Assembly (NCBI GenBank): GCA_028285025.1
Contig: JANQQH010000121.1
Coordinates: 1-6,799 of the forward strand
Direction: 5' to 3'
Length of the DNA: 6,799 bases
From: Hyphomicrobiaceae bacterium
GTDB lineage: Bacteria > Pseudomonadota > Alphaproteobacteria > Rhizobiales > HXMU1428-3
The translations under genes and the position numbers were made by a program. A model generated the notes under the pieces. It did not search any database. It saw only the letters and a program-made list of their open reading frames with translations, and had not been told where the DNA came from. Shown piece by piece: positions 5,652 to 6,799 of the stretch (the stretch's first letter is position 1; the number at the start of each line of letters is the position of its first letter).

Positions 5652-5669
5652 TTTCCAAAGGACTCTACC

Positions 5670-5921
5670 ATGCCGACTTTAAAAAAACAAATTGAGAGCA
5701 AACGCCGACCGGTTAATTTGACCATCCGTGAAGACATTCTTAAGGAAGCTAAAGACCTAAATCTGAATGCCTCTCAGGCGGCAGAAGTTGGTTTGGTTGA
5801 AGCGATCAAACAGGCGCGCGAGACAGCCTGGCTTAAAGAAAATAAAAAAGAGATTCAAGCTCATAATAAGCGGGTCGAAAACACGGGCCTTTTACTAACT
5901 CCCAACTGGAAAAAACCGTAA
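5670..5921 (+). CDS. ccdA: CcdA-type antitoxin
   Basis: An 83-residue type II antitoxin that neutralises the gyrase poison CcdB and represses the operon. Residues 14-45 (PVNLTIREDILKEAKDLNL, then NASQAAEVGLVEAI) form the ribbon-helix-helix DNA-binding half. Residues 46-83 contain the conserved ARETAWLKENKKEIQAHN helix that binds the toxin and is normally disordered and Lon-sensitive when free. The frame stays open upstream to about 5331, but that part is antisense to the P450. The ATG at 5670, with AAAGGA 7 nt upstream and a promoter just before it, is the real start. The family's usual length is about 70-85 residues. Its stop TAA (5919-5921) directly abuts the ATG of ccdB, so the two are translationally linked. 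Confidence 0.92.
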   Translation: MPTLKKQIESKRRPVNLTIREDILKEAKDLNLNASQAAEVGLVEAIKQARETAWLKENKKEIQAHNKRVENTGLLLTPNWKKP

Positions 5922-6230
5922 ATGGCACGCTTTGATGTTCATGAATTTCGCAGCTCTGGCGTGCCCTTGGTGTTGGATGTTCAAGCTAATCTTTTGAATG
6001 ATTTAAACACACGGGTTGTTGTGCCGTTATTTCCACACACCAAAGCACGGTTAGAAACAGCGCCAAAACTAAAACCTGTTTTTCAAATCAATAACAAAAC
6101 ATATGTTTTGATGACAACAGATATGGGTACAGTGCATAAAGCTGAGCTTGGGCCTGGTGTTGTTAATCTTGAACAAGAGTATCGAGAGATTATTGTAGAA
6201 GCCTTGGATTTTTTGTTTCAAGGGTTTTAA
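5922..6230 (+). CDS. ccdB: CcdB-type toxin (DNA gyrase poison)
   Basis: A 102-residue toxin of the CcdB/MazF fold that traps DNA gyrase in its cleaved-DNA complex through GyrA. Family landmarks are LVLDVQANLLNDLNTRVVVPL (residues 16-36), the PVFQINNKTYVLMTTDMGTV region (52-71, with MTTDM as in F-plasmid CcdB) and the C-terminal helix EYREIIVEALDFLF. F-plasmid CcdB ends in Trp-Gly-Ile, residues important for gyrase poisoning. Here the end is Gln-Gly-Phe (100-102): the Gly and a hydrophobic last residue remain, but the Trp is replaced. The protein is full length with no frameshift, so it may still be active. It starts immediately after the ccdA stop. Codon use is more AT-rich than in the neighbouring P450, which suggests a separate origin for the cassette. 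Confidence 0.93.
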   Translation: MARFDVHEFRSSGVPLVLDVQANLLNDLNTRVVVPLFPHTKARLETAPKLKPVFQINNKTYVLMTTDMGTVHKAELGPGVVNLEQEYREIIVEALDFLFQGF

Positions 6231-6440
6231 GCCGCTTGGTTAGAAGAGGCTAAAAACATACCAGTGCCCAATGATGGGCCGGTTGATAAAACTGAACCTT
6301 TACAAAAAACTACATTAGAAAACGGTAAATTAAATCAAAATAAGTTTATTAATATTCTGTCCTAGAAAGGCAAGTCAATAAAAATTGCAACTGTTCAACC
6401 ATTTGAGTCAGAACCAATACCCATCTAGCCGCAACATGGC
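6231..6440 (+). other. Gap after ccdB with a short coding-like remnant, function unknown
   Basis: No intact gene is present. In the frame following the ccdB stop, 44 codons are open to a TAG at 6363-6365, beginning AAWLEEAKNIPVPNDGPVDK. A further 20 codons (KGKSIKIATVQPFESEPIPI) run to TAG at 6426-6428. There is no start codon with a ribosome-binding site. The WLEEAKxIPVP stretch loosely recalls the C-terminal half of HicB-type antitoxins or the AWLxE helix of CcdA, which is speculation. GCCCA-ATGA-TGGGC (6266-6279) could form a small hairpin but lacks a U-tract, so it is not a convincing terminator. The base composition is AT-rich. Confidence 0.35.
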
Positions 6441-6799
6441 CTAACCGACTGCCTGTCTTAACGGGGCATCTTGTTTTGGTTTGTCATCAAAGGTAAGGTT
6501 ATGATCTTTGGCAAGTAAAACCATAGCCCGTTCTGCCATGGCGGTTATTGTCAATAAGGGGTTGGACCCAATAGAGGTTGGCATAATCGACCCATCACAA
6601 ACATATAAACCTTCATAGACTGTCGAGCTCTCTTGTCCTTCTTTTAAACTGGGCTTGTATATTTGACATTTGTGATTAACAACACCAGTAAGCGCACTGT
6701 CTCCCATGCCACAGCCTCCTAACGGGTGGGCCGTAACTTTGCGCCCGCTCATTTCCGATAAAGGATTTTCCTTATATTCACCGCCGAGCCCCTCAATCA
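6441..6799 (-). CDS. GMC-family FAD oxidoreductase (cholesterol-oxidase-like), C-terminal part
   Basis: The last 118 residues of a flavin-dependent GMC oxidoreductase; the rest lies beyond the right edge. The frame stays open through the window boundary (IEGLGGEYKENPLSE precedes the ATG at 6752), so that ATG is internal. The C-terminal catalytic signature is intact: TAHPLGGCGMGDSALTGVV with the active-site His (codon 6726-6728), and GLYVCDGSIMPTSIGSNP followed by LLTITAMAERAM with the catalytic Asn (codon 6561-6563). This His-Asn pair oxidises an alcohol while FAD is reduced. The HPLGGCGMG form and the following layout are closest to the cholesterol-oxidase-like subgroup, whose members are often annotated only as GMC family oxidoreductases. 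The substrate cannot be stated. It converges on ccdAB across the 210-bp gap and ends at TAG 6441-6443. Confidence 0.92.
   Translation of the reverse strand, partial: IEGLGGEYKENPLSEMSGRKVTAHPLGGCGMGDSALTGVVNHKCQIYKPSLKEGQESSTVYEGLYVCDGSIMPTSIGSNPLLTITAMAERAMVLLAKDHNLTFDDKPKQDAPLRQAVG

Noticed and set aside
5331..5669. Open frame extending upstream of ccdA in the same frame (would make a 196-residue protein)
   Set aside because: It is antisense to the P450, has no family resemblance, and ccdA has its own ribosome-binding site and promoter right before 5670.

Overview
The window is a compact stretch of bacterial chromosome of moderate GC, most likely from an alphaproteobacterium. That placement rests on the general look of the P450, the Ada-like methyltransferase and the thioesterase, and no rRNA or other marker gene confirms it. 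There are no tRNA or rRNA genes, no CRISPR array and no recognisable insertion sequence.

Layout from left to right. (1) Bases 1-516 (+) are the 3' part of an O6-methylguanine-DNA methyltransferase, cut by the left edge and possibly the C-terminal half of an Ada-type protein. It is followed at 565-1128 (+) by a hotdog-fold thioesterase. (2) Bases 1162-2040 (-) are a secreted DUF4437 double-cupin gene interrupted by one in-frame TAA. It lies downstream of an HxlR-family regulator at 2079-2432 (-). (3) Bases 2433-2837 contain no intact gene. They hold a very strong rightward sigma70-type promoter wrapped in inverted repeats (likely HxlR operator), and then a collapsed remnant of a medium-chain alcohol dehydrogenase/quinone oxidoreductase at about 2579-2772. 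(4) Bases 2838-3560 and 3560-4219 (+) are a translationally coupled pair: a YfcG-like glutathione S-transferase and a FrnE/DsbA-like CPWC oxidoreductase. (5) Bases 4230-5603 (-) are a complete cytochrome P450 that converges on the DsbA-like gene with a 10-bp gap. (6) Bases 5670-6230 (+) are a complete CcdA/CcdB toxin-antitoxin operon with its own promoter. (7) Bases 6231-6440 hold no intact gene, only a short coding-like remnant. (8) Bases 6441-6799 (-) are the C-terminus of a GMC-family (cholesterol-oxidase-like) oxidoreductase that runs off the right edge.

How the genes fit together. The centre reads as a redox or electrophile-stress module. A regulator of a family known to sense thiol-reactive compounds faces a detoxifying glutathione transferase and a thiol oxidoreductase. 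The two other genes it would be expected to control, the DUF4437 cupin and the divergent dehydrogenase, both look broken. The most interesting inference is that the deletion in the dehydrogenase left its regulated promoter pointing at the GST-dsbA pair. The ccdAB operon is the only clear accessory cassette, and the sequence after it looks like decayed coding DNA. I see no convincing wholly new system. The leads are the decaying HxlR regulon and the chromosomal ccdAB with a non-canonical toxin C-terminus.
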